Below are positions 11,301 to 20,445 of a DNA stretch of 63,574 nucleotides, one piece after another (within the stretch, counting starts at the first letter, position 1; each line of letters begins with the position of its first letter). The stretch comes from a virus: positions 1 to 63,574 of the IMG/VR virus record IMGVR_UViG_3300048672_000387, one strand, 5' to 3'. Made by a program: the position numbers and the translations under genes. Below the pieces are notes generated by a model that was given only the letters and a program-made list of their open reading frames with translations, was not told the origin of the DNA and did not search any database.

Positions 11301-14300
11301 TTGTTCTTTTAAAGAATCGTATTTTTTTATTATCCAATTTTGTGAAGTTTCAAAATTATTTATTGTTTCAAAATCTTTTAATATTTCATTATAATATTTA
11401 GTAGTTTCATTTAAATTAATAACTTTTTTAAATTGTTGGTTTTCAATATTTTTAAAAAAAGCATCTATACTAGGAATTAAAGTATAATTCATACCTAACC
11501 ATTTTTTTATTCTGTTAAAAAGAATATTTAAAAATGAAGAAACTTTAAATTTATTTTTCCATTCTTGATACATTTCTGCTAATGCTTCTTCTATTTCTAT
11601 TTCAGAACTATTAAAATTTAATTGCAATTCTTCAACTGCTTTTTTATAAACTAATTTTTTTTGTTCTGGAGTTAGCATCATATCAAATATTTTATGAAAC
11701 AGTTCATGTTTAGCAACATTTAATTTGGAAGTGCCATTTTCATCTAATAAATAAATTATACCGTCTTTAAATAATCCCCAAGATTCAATACCTTCTGCTA
11801 AAATTAACATTTCAGCTTCAGTTACAAATTGAATTTGTTCTTTAGTTAAAGTAGGATCTATTTTCTTTAAATAAGAAACAATATCATTAATATTTTTAGA
11901 TTCTCCTAATTTAGAATTTTTATTTTTTTCTAACCTAGCTAATTTTCTTTTAGCTGTGGGTATAACAGGTGTATTATTAGAATTGTTATTCGGAGGATTT
12001 AAAGTTACAGAAATACTACTAGATTCTATATTTTGTAAAGGATCTTCAAAAAATAAATTATCAGCTGAGGTAGATATATAAGCTTCTGTATAATTAATTT
12101 CTCTATCTTGAAATATGTTTTCTTTAGATGAAACAATAGGTACTGGAACTAATAAATCAGAAATATTTTGTAACCCGTTTATTTGAAATATATTTTCTAA
12201 TTCTTCAATTGTTAAAGTAGGATACATTATAGCTTTTAAATTTTTAAAATCTTCTGGGCTATAATTTTTTAAATCAAAATCAGAACCATATTTTATTTTA
12301 TATTTATTTAACAAACTATGTTGTTTTTTAGAAGGTAATACTCCAAATTCAGCTATAAATTCAGAATTTGTTTTAGTATCTCCTTTAGGTAGTAAATTTT
12401 TACCTTTACTAAAAACATTACCATCACTTTCAAAAGTAGTTCTAATAATAATACCGTTAGAATATTGATTTCCTTTAGCTATTAAATTAAAAGAATGTTG
12501 TGCTTTACCTGGTCTTCTTTTTTCAAATCTTTTTAAATCAGAAACATTAACTTCTAAAACTTCATCTTTAACTTTTACTTTAGCTATTTCATTTGTAATT
12601 TCTATTACTTTACCACTAACTTCTTTTCCTTCTACAATAAACGGATTGTTTATATTTTTAACATTTTTACCTACAATTATTTTTGTATCAGTTTCAGATA
12701 AAGGCTCGTGTAATAAATTATCAATTTCTTTAATTAAATCTAATTCTTTATTAGTTAATTTAACTTCTGTTCCAGTTTTAGTTTTAATTTTATCTAATAC
12801 AAAATTTAAATTTGAAGCTGAAATAATATCATAAATGTCTTTAGTAGATAAATTATATTTTGACACTAAATTTGTAAATTCTTTATATTTAGCTATAAAT
12901 TCATAAATAGGTTCAACTAAAGCTGAATGTTCTTTTTTATTAAGATTTTTACGTTTAAGTTTAATAAAATTAGTATCTCCTATTACCATATAAGGAACTC
13001 CAGGTAAAGGTTTAAATTTAGTATTTAAAGCGTCAATTTCTTTTTTAGTATATATTCTAATTTTATAATCTTTTGAATTTAATTTTTTATTTTTAGAAAA
13101 ATAATTAGCTATTTTATTTCTAATGTTTTCCCAATTAAATTCAGATGTATTTTCATAATCTGTTATAAAATTAGCTTTTTTAAAAGCTGTTATTTTTCCT
13201 TCTGCTAAAATTATTAAAGGAGTAGTTTTAGAAACTTCTAAAAATCCATCTTGTATATTTTTAAGTTTAGCAGGAGTTTTTAAAGAATCTATAAAAGATG
13301 TGTATAAAGATGGATTAATATTTTTTAAATTTTCTATTTCATTACTGTTTAATACACCTACTTCTAATAATCCTTCTGGACGTTTAACATATATTCCTAT
13401 CATAGATACACCTTTTATTAAAACCGGTATATATATAATTTTTTCATTTTCTTCAAATTTTGATATATTAACTCCATGTGGATACTCTAAATCAAAAGAA
13501 TTATTATTTACAATAGGAATTTCTTCTTCAATAACAGGTTCTTCAAATATTTCTTCTTCAACATCTTCTTCTTCTTCATTTTCTATAATTGATTCTTCTT
13601 CTACAGTTGTAACAAGAGAAATAGTTGGTGTTTTAGGCAATATAATTTCTTTATCTAATTGTTCTATTTCTTCTTTTCTATTTTTTTGAAAAGTTTCTCT
13701 GTTTTCTTTAATTTCATTTACATTTTTACTAGTAGAATTATTAATATTGTCATTTAAAGTATTTACTGTTTTTAAACCTTGAATAAATATAAAATTAGTA
13801 GCTCTTGAAGTAGCTGTGTACATTGCTTTATTAAATAAAACAACATCTTGAATTTTAATAGGATCAATAGCTACATATACTTCATCTATTGTTCTGCCTT
13901 GAACATCAACATACGATATTATTTCAACACCTAATTTTTTATTTTTCCAAAAATCAACATCGGACGGATGAACAATAATTGCTCTAGTTTTACCATCATT
14001 TAAATCTTTAGTTTTTAATATTTTTTCTATTCCTGATTTATCTTCAGAACCTTTACTTCCTAAAGTATTATCAGAATTAGAAGTTAAATATAGTGTTTCT
14101 TTTCTTAAATCTCTATTATTTCCTATAAACAAATCTTGAACATCATTTACTTCTGCTACATTACTTCTATACCTTACTGTTAAAGGTGTAATTAATATAT
14201 TATTATCAAAAATAGGATCTGTAGAATCTTCTAAAGCAACAATAGTTCCTCCAAATGCAGAGTTGCTTGTAATTTGATTAGGGTCTCCCATACCAATTAT

Positions 14301-17300
14301 TTTAATATCAGTTTTATTTCTAATATTATAATCTTGAACTCCTTTTAAAATTCTAGTTATTGTAGCAGTAGGAAGAGCATTGATTTCATCAATTACTATT
14401 AATTCAGTATTTTTTAAAATATTTGATTCTAGTTTTATTATTAAATCATCTATTGATGTATTTTGAGTTGTGCCTAATGAATCATTAATAGTTTTTGTAG
14501 AATGTTCGTTATGCCCAACAGCATATACATTTTCTGTTTTTAAACCAGAAACTTTAAATAACCATTTTATTACAATAGTAGTTTTTCCAGTACCGGCATA
14601 ACCTTTCATGTAAGCAAATGTTTTTTTACCTGTTACAAAAGACATTAATTCTTTAATAGCAAATAATTGTTGATTAGAAGGAACTACTGTTTTTTCGTCC
14701 CTACTTAATTCATTTTCAGTTACAATGTCAGTTACAGGATTTGATTTTCCTTCTACAAAATTTAATAAATTATCTAAAGCTAAAACTTTTTTATGTAAGT
14801 TTAAAAAATCTTTTGTTTTAGAAACATCATATTTTATATCTTCATCTATAACAGAATTTATTAATTTTTCAAAATTTAAATCTTCTTTAAAAATATTTCT
14901 AATTCCAGGAGTAAATAAATTTTCAACAGCTGCTCTAAAAGCTAATTTAGGATTGTTTTTATAAACTCTTGTAAAAAACAATAAACTTGTAGAAATAGAA
15001 GGAATACCTATATTATTATATAAATCTATAGCTTCTTGACTTAATTTTTCTTTTAAATTATAAAGTATTTCTTTTTGCTCTTTAGACATTTGATCTTTAA
15101 GAGAAATTAAAATATTTGTAATATAACCTATTTTTTCAAAAGGTGTAAAATCTTTAATGTCTTCTAATACATTTTTACCGGTTATAATTTTTATCAAGTC
15201 AGCTAATTCAGGAATCAATACGATTTTTTTATCAAATCCTAATTCATTTAATTGACTTTCTACTTTATTATCAGTTATTCTATCTTGTTCTAATTTTCTA
15301 TTAGCTTGTCTTTCTTTTACTATTTCAATTTGTTTTTTTATTTCTTCTAGGCTATTTTTATACTCATTTATAGCATCTTTATAATCAGAATCATTTTTTT
15401 CTTCTAAAACTTTAATCATATTAGAAAGTTGTTTTTCAACAGTTTCTAGTTTTTTTAAATCTACAAAGTCTTCAGATTTAGTAGCAAATAATATACTTTT
15501 TACAATATTAGTAAACTCATTAATTAAAAGTTCTTTAATTGTTTTTTTATTAATTTCTTTTTTTTCAAATGTTTGTGTAGAATTTAATTTTTCTAAAGTT
15601 TTATTTAAATTTAATTGTTCTAAATCTATATTATCTTGAATACTAGTATCTCCATTAAGAATATTATCAGCTAATTCTACATCTTCAGGTAAAAAATTTG
15701 ACGTATCTTCATCATTCATTATAGCACCGGCTATTTCATTTATTTCATCTAATTTAGATTGTTTGACATTTATATCATTTTGAATATCATTTAAACCGTT
15801 TTCTAAAATAGATTTAGATTTTGCTGTTATAGGAATATTATCAGAAATAACATCATCTATTATTTCTGTAACGTCTTCACCATTATTTATTCTTTCTTCG
15901 AGAGATTTATTAAAAAAATCATTTTCTATATTATTACTTTTTTGTTCTAATTCTTTACTATATAAATTAGATTTTTCAAAATCATTAAATTCTTTTAAAG
16001 TAGTAGTTTCTGGATTAAATTTATTTACTTTATTAACAATAGATTTTTTCCAATCCTTATCAAAATATTTTTGACCATTTTTTACATCAGCTATTTTAGT
16101 AAATTCATCATTAAATTTAGTATTAACTTGTTCTAATTCAGATAGTTTTAAATTTAAATATTCTATTCTTTTAGATGCTAATAAAGCTGTATTAGGATCA
16201 GATTCTAATTCTGCTTTTTCTATACCAAGCCTTAAAATTTCAGATTTTACATTTGATAATGTGGTTCCAATATTATATAATTCAGATTTTCTTTTATTAT
16301 ACTTTTCAATATCTTCTTTTTTATTAGAAGAAGGTAATACATGAGCATCAATTGTTTTAGCTAATTTTAAAAACTCTTGTTTTTTAGCTTTCATTTCAGC
16401 AATCATTCGGTCTTTATTAGAAACATCTAATCCTAATTTTTCAAATTCTTCATTTGAAGTTTTAGATAAAAAATCTATTTTATCATCTAAAAGATTTTCA
16501 GTAGCTGTATCATAATGTACTTTAACCCATTCAGCTAAAGCTGCTTTTTTAGCTAAATTTGCTAGTATTTCATTTTTATTTTCCTCTCCTAAAGTAGAAA
16601 TATCATCTAAATATTCTAGTTGATTTCTTTTCATTAAAAGATTTTCAAGTTTTTCATTACTAATTGTTAAATTACCGTTAGCATCTTTTTTACGTTGTTT
16701 AACTTTAACAGTTTTACCATCTATTTCTTGATCAACTTCTTCATCTTCGTAAATATCATTAGTGTCTAACATTTTATGTAAAGAACCTAATGAAGCTAAT
16801 TTAGCGTTTCTTTTCTTTTTTTCATTATTACCATAATCAATAAATCCACTTTTAGTGCCTCCTAATCCTCCAATCAATCCTCCTAATAATATTGATTTTT
16901 GACCTTCTTCATTTGAAAAATTATTAACCCCTCTACTTCCAATACCTTTTAAAGTATTCCAATCAAATAATTCTGAATCTGGATTATTTTGAAACATGTT
17001 TTGAATAGAAGTTTGTAAATTTTCTTCTACAAATCCTTCCATAGCAATTCCTTCTAATCCTTTTAAAATAGTAGAACCTGCTTTAGTAGAAGCAAATTTA
17101 TTAAAACTTTTAATTCCGGCGCCTAAACCAGGTATTTTACTTGTTGCTAATTTACCAATATTACCAGTAATTTCAGCATCTACGGTATTTAATCCTTTTG
17201 CAGCTAATCCTTTAACAGTATTACTACTTCTTCCTACATTTTTCATCAAATTTTTCATCTGTAAAAAATTAGTACCTGATAATAATATTGCATTTGCAGC

Positions 17301-18149
17301 AAATGTTCTAGCGGCTAATGGTGCTACTTCAACATTTAATTGATGTTGTTGTTCTGGTGTAAGAGCATCAAAAGACATTCCAAATTGAGTTTGTGCTTTA
17401 TTTTCTCTTACAGTATCTCTAATATCTTTAGCTTCAAACATAGCTTCAGAAGCTGTTTGTAAAGCAGTAGCTGTAGCAATATCTATATTTCCAGCAACTT
17501 TAGCTGCTTTATTTATTATACCCATTGCAGCTAATTTAGGAGCAATTTTAGTTCCTATTTTTAAAGCACTTACACCAATTCCAGTTCCGTAAGCTGATAA
17601 TAAAAAAGAAGTAGCATCAACAGCATCACTAGCCCAAAAATCTCCATCAAAAAGATTATTAAAAACATTAACTTTATTAGCTTGTTTATCTTCTATACTA
17701 TTATATAAAGGAGTAGCATTTTCTAATTGTTTTTCTATATCAGTTGATATTTTAGCTAATCCGTTATCAGCCGCTCCAGCAATCCAAGCTGCTATATTTT
17801 GACCTATATTAGAATTTTCATTTTTATAATTTTCATTAGCATTATCAATTCCTAACAACCCTCCCAATAATCCTATTCCAGCTGTAGTTTTTAAAACAGT
17901 TTTTCCTATTAATCTTTCAGTAGCTATTCCTAAAGCATCCATTCCATTTTGATTTCTACTTCTTCTTTCTTCTACATTTTCAGTTAAAAAAGTACCTTTA
18001 TCATAATTTGAATATTCTTCTCCTAAAGAAGCAAATGATAAATCTGTTGGAGCAATGTCAGAACCTGTATTTTGTCTTTGTACTATATCATTACTTTTTG
18101 TTAAATCAAAAAGATAATTATCTAATTCGTTATTTAATTTTTTTGCCAT
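5352..18149 (-). CDS. giant 4265-aa polypeptide: SF1 helicase, zincin motif and crAss-type RNA polymerase
   Basis: One uninterrupted frame. The N-terminal ~350 aa have Gly/Ala-rich hydrophobic segments as in ejected proteins, followed by long coiled coils. Residues ~1165-1450 form a RecD/UvrD-like helicase: GYAGTGKTT (Walker A, ~1184), LIVIDEIN (Walker B, ~1252), GMGDPNQ, and YTATSRA (motif VI region, ~1445). Near 2149 is HELFH with a downstream EEALAE, a gluzincin-like metallopeptidase pattern. Near 3374, FRIPSTELHS...GSDYDVDK matches the double-psi beta-barrel DxDxD motif of the crAss-like/YonO RNA polymerase, whose three Asp bind catalytic Mg. By analogy with the characterised phage phi14:2 enzyme, it would be a virion RNA polymerase injected to transcribe early genes. 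The fusion of all these modules in one chain implies later cleavage or a very elongated packaged form; the HExxH domain is a candidate processing protease (inference). Confidence 0.85.
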   Translation of the reverse strand: MAKKLNNELDNYLFDLTKSNDIVQRQNTGSDIAPTDLSFASLGEEYSNYDKGTFLTENVEERRSRNQNGMDALGIATERLIGKTVLKTTAGIGLLGGLLGIDNANENYKNENSNIGQNIAAWIAGAADNGLAKISTDIEKQLENATPLYNSIEDKQANKVNVFNNLFDGDFWASDAVDATSFLLSAYGTGIGVSALKIGTKIAPKLAAMGIINKAAKVAGNIDIATATALQTASEAMFEAKDIRDTVRENKAQTQFGMSFDALTPEQQHQLNVEVAPLAARTFAANAILLSGTNFLQMKNLMKNVGRSSNTVKGLAAKGLNTVDAEITGNIGKLATSKIPGLGAGIKSFNKFASTKAGSTILKGLEGIAMEGFVEENLQTSIQNMFQNNPDSELFDWNTLKGIGSRGVNNFSNEEGQKSILLGGLIGGLGGTKSGFIDYGNNEKKKRNAKLASLGSLHKMLDTNDIYEDEEVDQEIDGKTVKVKQRKKDANGNLTISNEKLENLLMKRNQLEYLDDISTLGEENKNEILANLAKKAALAEWVKVHYDTATENLLDDKIDFLSKTSNEEFEKLGLDVSNKDRMIAEMKAKKQEFLKLAKTIDAHVLPSSNKKEDIEKYNKRKSELYNIGTTLSNVKSEILRLGIEKAELESDPNTALLASKRIEYLNLKLSELEQVNTKFNDEFTKIADVKNGQKYFDKDWKKSIVNKVNKFNPETTTLKEFNDFEKSNLYSKELEQKSNNIENDFFNKSLEERINNGEDVTEIIDDVISDNIPITAKSKSILENGLNDIQNDINVKQSKLDEINEIAGAIMNDEDTSNFLPEDVELADNILNGDTSIQDNIDLEQLNLNKTLEKLNSTQTFEKKEINKKTIKELLINEFTNIVKSILFATKSEDFVDLKKLETVEKQLSNMIKVLEEKNDSDYKDAINEYKNSLEEIKKQIEIVKERQANRKLEQDRITDNKVESQLNELGFDKKIVLIPELADLIKIITGKNVLEDIKDFTPFEKIGYITNILISLKDQMSKEQKEILYNLKEKLSQEAIDLYNNIGIPSISTSLLFFTRVYKNNPKLAFRAAVENLFTPGIRNIFKEDLNFEKLINSVIDEDIKYDVSKTKDFLNLHKKVLALDNLLNFVEGKSNPVTDIVTENELSRDEKTVVPSNQQLFAIKELMSFVTGKKTFAYMKGYAGTGKTTIVIKWLFKVSGLKTENVYAVGHNEHSTKTINDSLGTTQNTSIDDLIIKLESNILKNTELIVIDEINALPTATITRILKGVQDYNIRNKTDIKIIGMGDPNQITSNSAFGGTIVALEDSTDPIFDNNILITPLTVRYRSNVAEVNDVQDLFIGNNRDLRKETLYLTSNSDNTLGSKGSEDKSGIEKILKTKDLNDGKTRAIIVHPSDVDFWKNKKLGVEIISYVDVQGRTIDEVYVAIDPIKIQDVVLFNKAMYTATSRATNFIFIQGLKTVNTLNDNINNSTSKNVNEIKENRETFQKNRKEEIEQLDKEIILPKTPTISLVTTVEEESIIENEEEEDVEEEIFEEPVIEEEIPIVNNNSFDLEYPHGVNISKFEENEKIIYIPVLIKGVSMIGIYVKRPEGLLEVGVLNSNEIENLKNINPSLYTSFIDSLKTPAKLKNIQDGFLEVSKTTPLIILAEGKITAFKKANFITDYENTSEFNWENIRNKIANYFSKNKKLNSKDYKIRIYTKKEIDALNTKFKPLPGVPYMVIGDTNFIKLKRKNLNKKEHSALVEPIYEFIAKYKEFTNLVSKYNLSTKDIYDIISASNLNFVLDKIKTKTGTEVKLTNKELDLIKEIDNLLHEPLSETDTKIIVGKNVKNINNPFIVEGKEVSGKVIEITNEIAKVKVKDEVLEVNVSDLKRFEKRRPGKAQHSFNLIAKGNQYSNGIIIRTTFESDGNVFSKGKNLLPKGDTKTNSEFIAEFGVLPSKKQHSLLNKYKIKYGSDFDLKNYSPEDFKNLKAIMYPTLTIEELENIFQINGLQNISDLLVPVPIVSSKENIFQDREINYTEAYISTSADNLFFEDPLQNIESSSISVTLNPPNNNSNNTPVIPTAKRKLARLEKNKNSKLGESKNINDIVSYLKKIDPTLTKEQIQFVTEAEMLILAEGIESWGLFKDGIIYLLDENGTSKLNVAKHELFHKIFDMMLTPEQKKLVYKKAVEELQLNFNSSEIEIEEALAEMYQEWKNKFKVSSFLNILFNRIKKWLGMNYTLIPSIDAFFKNIENQQFKKVINLNETTKYYNEILKDFETINNFETSQNWIIKKYDSLKEQMLDISKENLEQEQVPERNEDVYGIIYDDILDHLKELLEIKDKTEEDILNIKSLSTLSNKKIYDNMIKDLFQGNVIYTETAEGSEILGGDWTEDINDAEQTNHETNISESVKRGLSSIINKNKIVSFRFAYLTCLETLSNLNTNMDSDSLSKEINKRFAKFKKLSSRHSDVDAIQNYINTLIDYSYPINGYFKGIKVIKGYKFINENTISKIEDTGKTSYIKRNKNENNATFFNRIINLENNSNLDLQQLSILFLQKSYQNTLVELLTQVSSLYRQQVMYGEYGGGKTNYRHTLKNATKEIQRVTIVNNLITNLIENLNSNKKEILDLYYKLSKLDKSKNQDKKSTAFIEEINKTIKQTFEKMFGVSLKSSDTSTKDAIIALMSGFESFVVKEGDIEEFESQILQNFNGYMNTLADTQIVEENDLRNPNYRRIDGKTAYLFTLASQAINTLQSFVDENLFKKPSFLNSDFFKQNIFNGANINKIYRYINFDGIKKENEEGGVRYKNESETDWFRRNFKYFFLSQMSSNGKYIQQFLTISNKPNIVSAEIDFLNWDKIEKAITAILKQEESRNYKKIKYKNLNSFEKLLPKGERSIEEYSKELLNLFKNKNVNNILEIENYINTNQLKTIANKFKQKSFDTAEEQDAENIKNLGALYYANNYINSHQLNQLVAGDEAFYKNSFDVIKRMSIAFATGYKGVVSEFALPEKYKSLVVEDVKGVLGNDFVQFLKIWGKDYDITDAQGFMTPKRASELRLGFGEAFNLGSIIKPVHFEIDENGIPRAVKYSCVELTDELIKIFPQLAKIRTILEENNVDEMVFESAVKVGKPLQIAKINENNELIFNENSIITLQNENYRIQSNPEHNVEKEESAFPTQLGYFANFSGKNTEVTADLFDAQAQLMEMGRNELLSELKMQNRIEDNESGTEELIKQQDALRKKSISKQNTETDQRQNEFIANSKLGINTPFLVKKMIINLSSFFSKATVAIRIPGGGLVLQSAFGTTEYYNKEGQLIKEDLKWRDKDGYAEVVLPDFWKDKIKIGDSIMFDTMLGFRIPSTELHSAIPLKVVGYYPSNKNVIIAPGAITFFHGSDYDVDKLYVMRRSSHDSKTIYKQDGTILQEEGSMIGYKNNKLSKEWLNEVQEEMYNVLNSIHTAKNNKDIIGLKEYKNKYKALKELKVSYYKNVVVDSFLKIITDKVNEELMVSPITMDRFKGTGIETESTFDLVSRLEGFNVPKPFFENFNKKEDYNEAIKAWEKKRNEYIFKERDLYNLEEQMLMHKDNFSGTALTGVFADMAKVIAYYFQSTVDNKYPELKEAYHIEINGKTYKGFDYYENIDDIIVNYDDKGNAIKSKPTITESIDSLVNAAIDNVKEQILSIIGFTNNTGNVAVSMIAMGIPLNDIVLLMKQPIINLLNTETSFNRGYKKARTMYIENVYKLLNKNVEDVTEEDKVKINLDIENLKITNELLENIYNKPLEEMNYEDLILQLKVLTDTIRKGEMIASNIGKGKTAYSILKGFDITFDKLENVIETIDAIKLKTDKIDENTVDKTENVFENVDPIMLPHINKAFNVLKTLKSKMERLFYIHNPVLQEFSKEINSLNIFKLGNKELEAESNLRESLLQYLLSGMSYTTKEGYEINNSTLDEPEYVSSNGKTYTGTDAFNRRFTEEIFALRKANPNNKFLNNLYLNKKTKTFSFDVAKNIDQADLLKLQLDFMSLKENGQYTKLQYEFIKYAVINQGLRFGNSSYSLIIPNEMYEPLMEKYNSYFIKLSSIPNEFKTLLDQVKSNFVLQFAMNNAKKYVKYLNKEQYSKATNFSGILLNKEKFSEPEMFYTIGDTLYVKLEDSTNTEWKYANVGDFTKIKGYQFSSINLIGKYNVNIAFDSNVRTVKVSNNKEQSFTSEYKYQIGSKIRLLNYSDITRMNMIEYQIESVEENKNKTFDYTLTSPTFVNTIVSEAEIVNSQEFKKLIAEGFISEIALHKIKNNC

Positions 18150-18150
18150 T

Positions 18151-20181
18151 TTATTTAATTTTATTAATCCAATTTTTAAATTGTTCGTTATTCATTGTTA
18201 TTTGTTGACCGTTTTTAAAAAACAAATCTACAGTTCTACCATCAGATTGAAATTCCATTTCTGTTGGTTGTCTTCCATTTAAGTGTAAAGTTACTTTTTC
18301 TTTAGGATAAACACCGTAACTAAATTTAGATAATTCAGATTTAGTAGCGTTAGTTGTTTCAGCATCTAAAGGGTTAAATACAATTATTTCATTACCTCCA
18401 ACATCTAATGTATAAGCATTACCAGCAGCTTTAGCTATATTTCTATTAGAATTATAAGGATTACTACTATTTGCTGTCATTATTGAACCAGGTTCAACTT
18501 TACCACTTGTTTTAATTATAGTACCGTCAGGAATATTTAAATCTTTTAAATCTTCTTTTAAATAATCTGAAAGAGGTTTTATTTTACCGCTAATAGGATC
18601 AATTGTCATAAGTCCTTTAGCAGCATGAGTAGAAATAGTTGTTTGATCTGAACCCCCAATCAATCCTTTTACTTTTTTAAGTTCTAAACCATTTTTATTT
18701 CCAAATAATTTAAAGTTAAGTTGTTCATCAGCTTTAAGTGCGTCATATTCACCTTTAGAATTTTTAGCATTTTCTCCAAAATTTTCTATCATTTCTTGTG
18801 CGTATGATTGATCGTCTGTATTTCTTACTTTATATGCAGAACCTAATTGAATGTTTTGATCTTTCATTAACTCTGTAACAAATATTAATTCATCTGAATT
18901 TAATTTTTTATTAGAATTTAATTTATTTTGGATGCCGTATATATTAAACCCTTTTTCTCCATTAGAATTTCCATCATTTGTTCTACTCATTTCAGGAGTA
19001 GTTATTTTTTTATAAGTTTCTGGATTAATTTGTTGTAATTCTTTTAAATAAGGAATAGATAATCCTCTAACAAATAGTTTTAAAATATTATAATTTTCTT
19101 TATTGTCTTGAAATTTAGGAGTATCAGTTTTATAATCAGCAACATTTTTATTAAATCTATCTATAAATGAAGATATTGCTTTATTTTGAGGAGCTGGTAC
19201 ATTAGTACTTTCTCTTACAGATCTAACTGGTGAAGATTCATCTAAAGGTGTAAAATTAGGATCATTATAAGCTCCTAATATTTGAAAATTACCTTTATCT
19301 CCTACATTATTAACATCAAACATTGTTGACATTGAGTTAGCAGCAGCATCAACTTTTTGATGAAACATTTGTTCTCCTATTATTTTTCTTTGAATAGGAT
19401 CTTGAATACCTGCTCTATTTAAATCTCTTTCTATCATAGCTTGTATTCCTGTATGAGCTTTTCCATATTTTAACATTTCTTGTTTAAGTTCTGAAGAACT
19501 TAATTTTTCAGTTTTTCCTGAAGCATCTATTTTAGCTAAATAATCTCCTTGTTCTGGTTTAGTAGTAGGAAATCCTGTTTTTGCACTAATATATCCTAAA
19601 TGAGCAGCTTGGCCGGCTCTAGTTGTAGTTCTTACATGAGGAGCTACTTTTAAAAGTTCATTTGCTACATCAATATCTGGAGCTTCACTAAAAGAATCTA
19701 CATTTAAATTTTCTAAAGTATTATTTTCAGGATTAAATTGAGCGCTTTTTAATTGTTGATTATACATTCTTACAGCTTCTTTTCTTGAAAAATCTGATTT
19801 ATAATCTGGACTAACGGCTATTTTTTCTAAACCTTGTTGTATTTGTTTATTCCTATTACTTAGCCCTTCAAACATTCCAGCTGCATCTAAAGCATCTTGT
19901 TGTGTTTGCCAAACTATATCTTGATAATTACCAGATTTAGCTCTTTCAGTTAATCTTTTGTTATTATAATCCATTATTTGTTTAGCTGTTTCATGATCTA
20001 CTGGATTACTAGAAGCTAATAATTTTTTAGTTATTGCTCCCATTTTAGCATCATTATCCATTGAAGTATCATATCTACCTTGAATTACATTAGATGTTTT
20101 TTCTAATTGTTCTAAAGGTATTTCTTCTCCTTTTATCTGTACGTTAGGATTAACGTATGTGTCTTGAAAATTAAATGGCAT
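18151..20181 (-). CDS. putative virion cargo protein upstream of the polymerase giant
   Basis: The frame is open to 20280, but the upstream part covers a promoter and a G-rich tract, and MPFNFQDTYVNPN at 20181 gives a sensible start, so 676 aa is annotated. The protein is hydrophilic, Gln/Asn-rich and helical, with no enzymatic motif recognised. Its position directly before the giant polymerase gene matches the cargo protein gene of other crAss-like phages, which fills the capsid or tail and leaves with the DNA. That role is inferred from synteny only. It is the first gene of the three-gene minus-strand block. Confidence 0.65.
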   Translation of the reverse strand: MPFNFQDTYVNPNVQIKGEEIPLEQLEKTSNVIQGRYDTSMDNDAKMGAITKKLLASSNPVDHETAKQIMDYNNKRLTERAKSGNYQDIVWQTQQDALDAAGMFEGLSNRNKQIQQGLEKIAVSPDYKSDFSRKEAVRMYNQQLKSAQFNPENNTLENLNVDSFSEAPDIDVANELLKVAPHVRTTTRAGQAAHLGYISAKTGFPTTKPEQGDYLAKIDASGKTEKLSSSELKQEMLKYGKAHTGIQAMIERDLNRAGIQDPIQRKIIGEQMFHQKVDAAANSMSTMFDVNNVGDKGNFQILGAYNDPNFTPLDESSPVRSVRESTNVPAPQNKAISSFIDRFNKNVADYKTDTPKFQDNKENYNILKLFVRGLSIPYLKELQQINPETYKKITTPEMSRTNDGNSNGEKGFNIYGIQNKLNSNKKLNSDELIFVTELMKDQNIQLGSAYKVRNTDDQSYAQEMIENFGENAKNSKGEYDALKADEQLNFKLFGNKNGLELKKVKGLIGGSDQTTISTHAAKGLMTIDPISGKIKPLSDYLKEDLKDLNIPDGTIIKTSGKVEPGSIMTANSSNPYNSNRNIAKAAGNAYTLDVGGNEIIVFNPLDAETTNATKSELSKFSYGVYPKEKVTLHLNGRQPTEMEFQSDGRTVDLFFKNGQQITMNNEQFKNWINKIK

Positions 20182-20196
20182 ATTATATCTTTTGTG

Positions 20197-20204
20197 CAAA
20201 TATA
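20197..20204 (-). promoter_or_regulatory. Bacteroidota-type -7 element
   Basis: TATATTTG read on the minus strand matches the Bacteroidota -7 consensus TAnnTTTG. The start codon at 20181 is about 15 bases downstream, so the leader would be very short. The surrounding 12-mer TTTTGTGCAAAT (plus-strand reading, 20190-20201) also occurs in front of the portal gene at 44074-44085, which supports a shared promoter class. A clear -33 TTTG is not seen. Confidence 0.55.
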
Positions 20205-20232
20205 CAACTTTATTAAATAAAAAAGATAATAT

Positions 20233-20246
20233 CCTTCCCTCCCTCC
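20233..20246 (-). other. purine tract with four G-runs upstream of promoter
   Basis: On the minus strand this reads GGAGGGAGGGAAGG, four G-runs of two or three in a very AT-rich genome. It lies about 30 bases upstream of the -7 element at 20204. It could form a two-layer G-quadruplex or bind a regulator; neither is shown. Confidence 0.4.
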
Positions 20247-20337
20247 ATATTATGTTCCCCGACCTCAGAACAGTCGTCATTTTCCCTATCCATTTAAAGT
20301 TTGGATAAACTATTTAAAATTAATTTTTTATTTTAAT

Positions 20338-20355
20338 GTTGTGAATAATCACAAC
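20338..20355. repeat. 18-nt inverted repeat, operator- or hairpin-like
   Basis: GTTGTGA and TCACAAC are separated by ATAA, a perfect 7-bp dyad between the upstream terminator and the promoter of the 676-aa gene. It could be an operator or a small RNA hairpin. Confidence 0.4.
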
Positions 20356-20404
20356 AAAAGCCTCCATACATTAATTGGTATTGCTCTTTCTAAAGGACAA
20401 TTTC

Positions 20405-20445
20405 TAATAAAAGAAAACCCTAACTGTTCCGAGCAATTAGGGTTT
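20405..20445 (-). terminator. rho-independent terminator downstream of the 466-aa gene
   Basis: 9-bp stem AAACCCTAA/TTAGGGTTT with a 13-nt loop, followed on the minus strand by TTTTCTTTT. It separates the late structural transcript from the 676-aa/polymerase block, which has its own promoter. Confidence 0.75.

Noticed and set aside
7582-18208. Plus-strand frames of 60-130 codons inside the giant minus-strand gene
   Set aside because: They are low-complexity shadows (Ser/Phe/Leu-rich) opposite the real coding frame.
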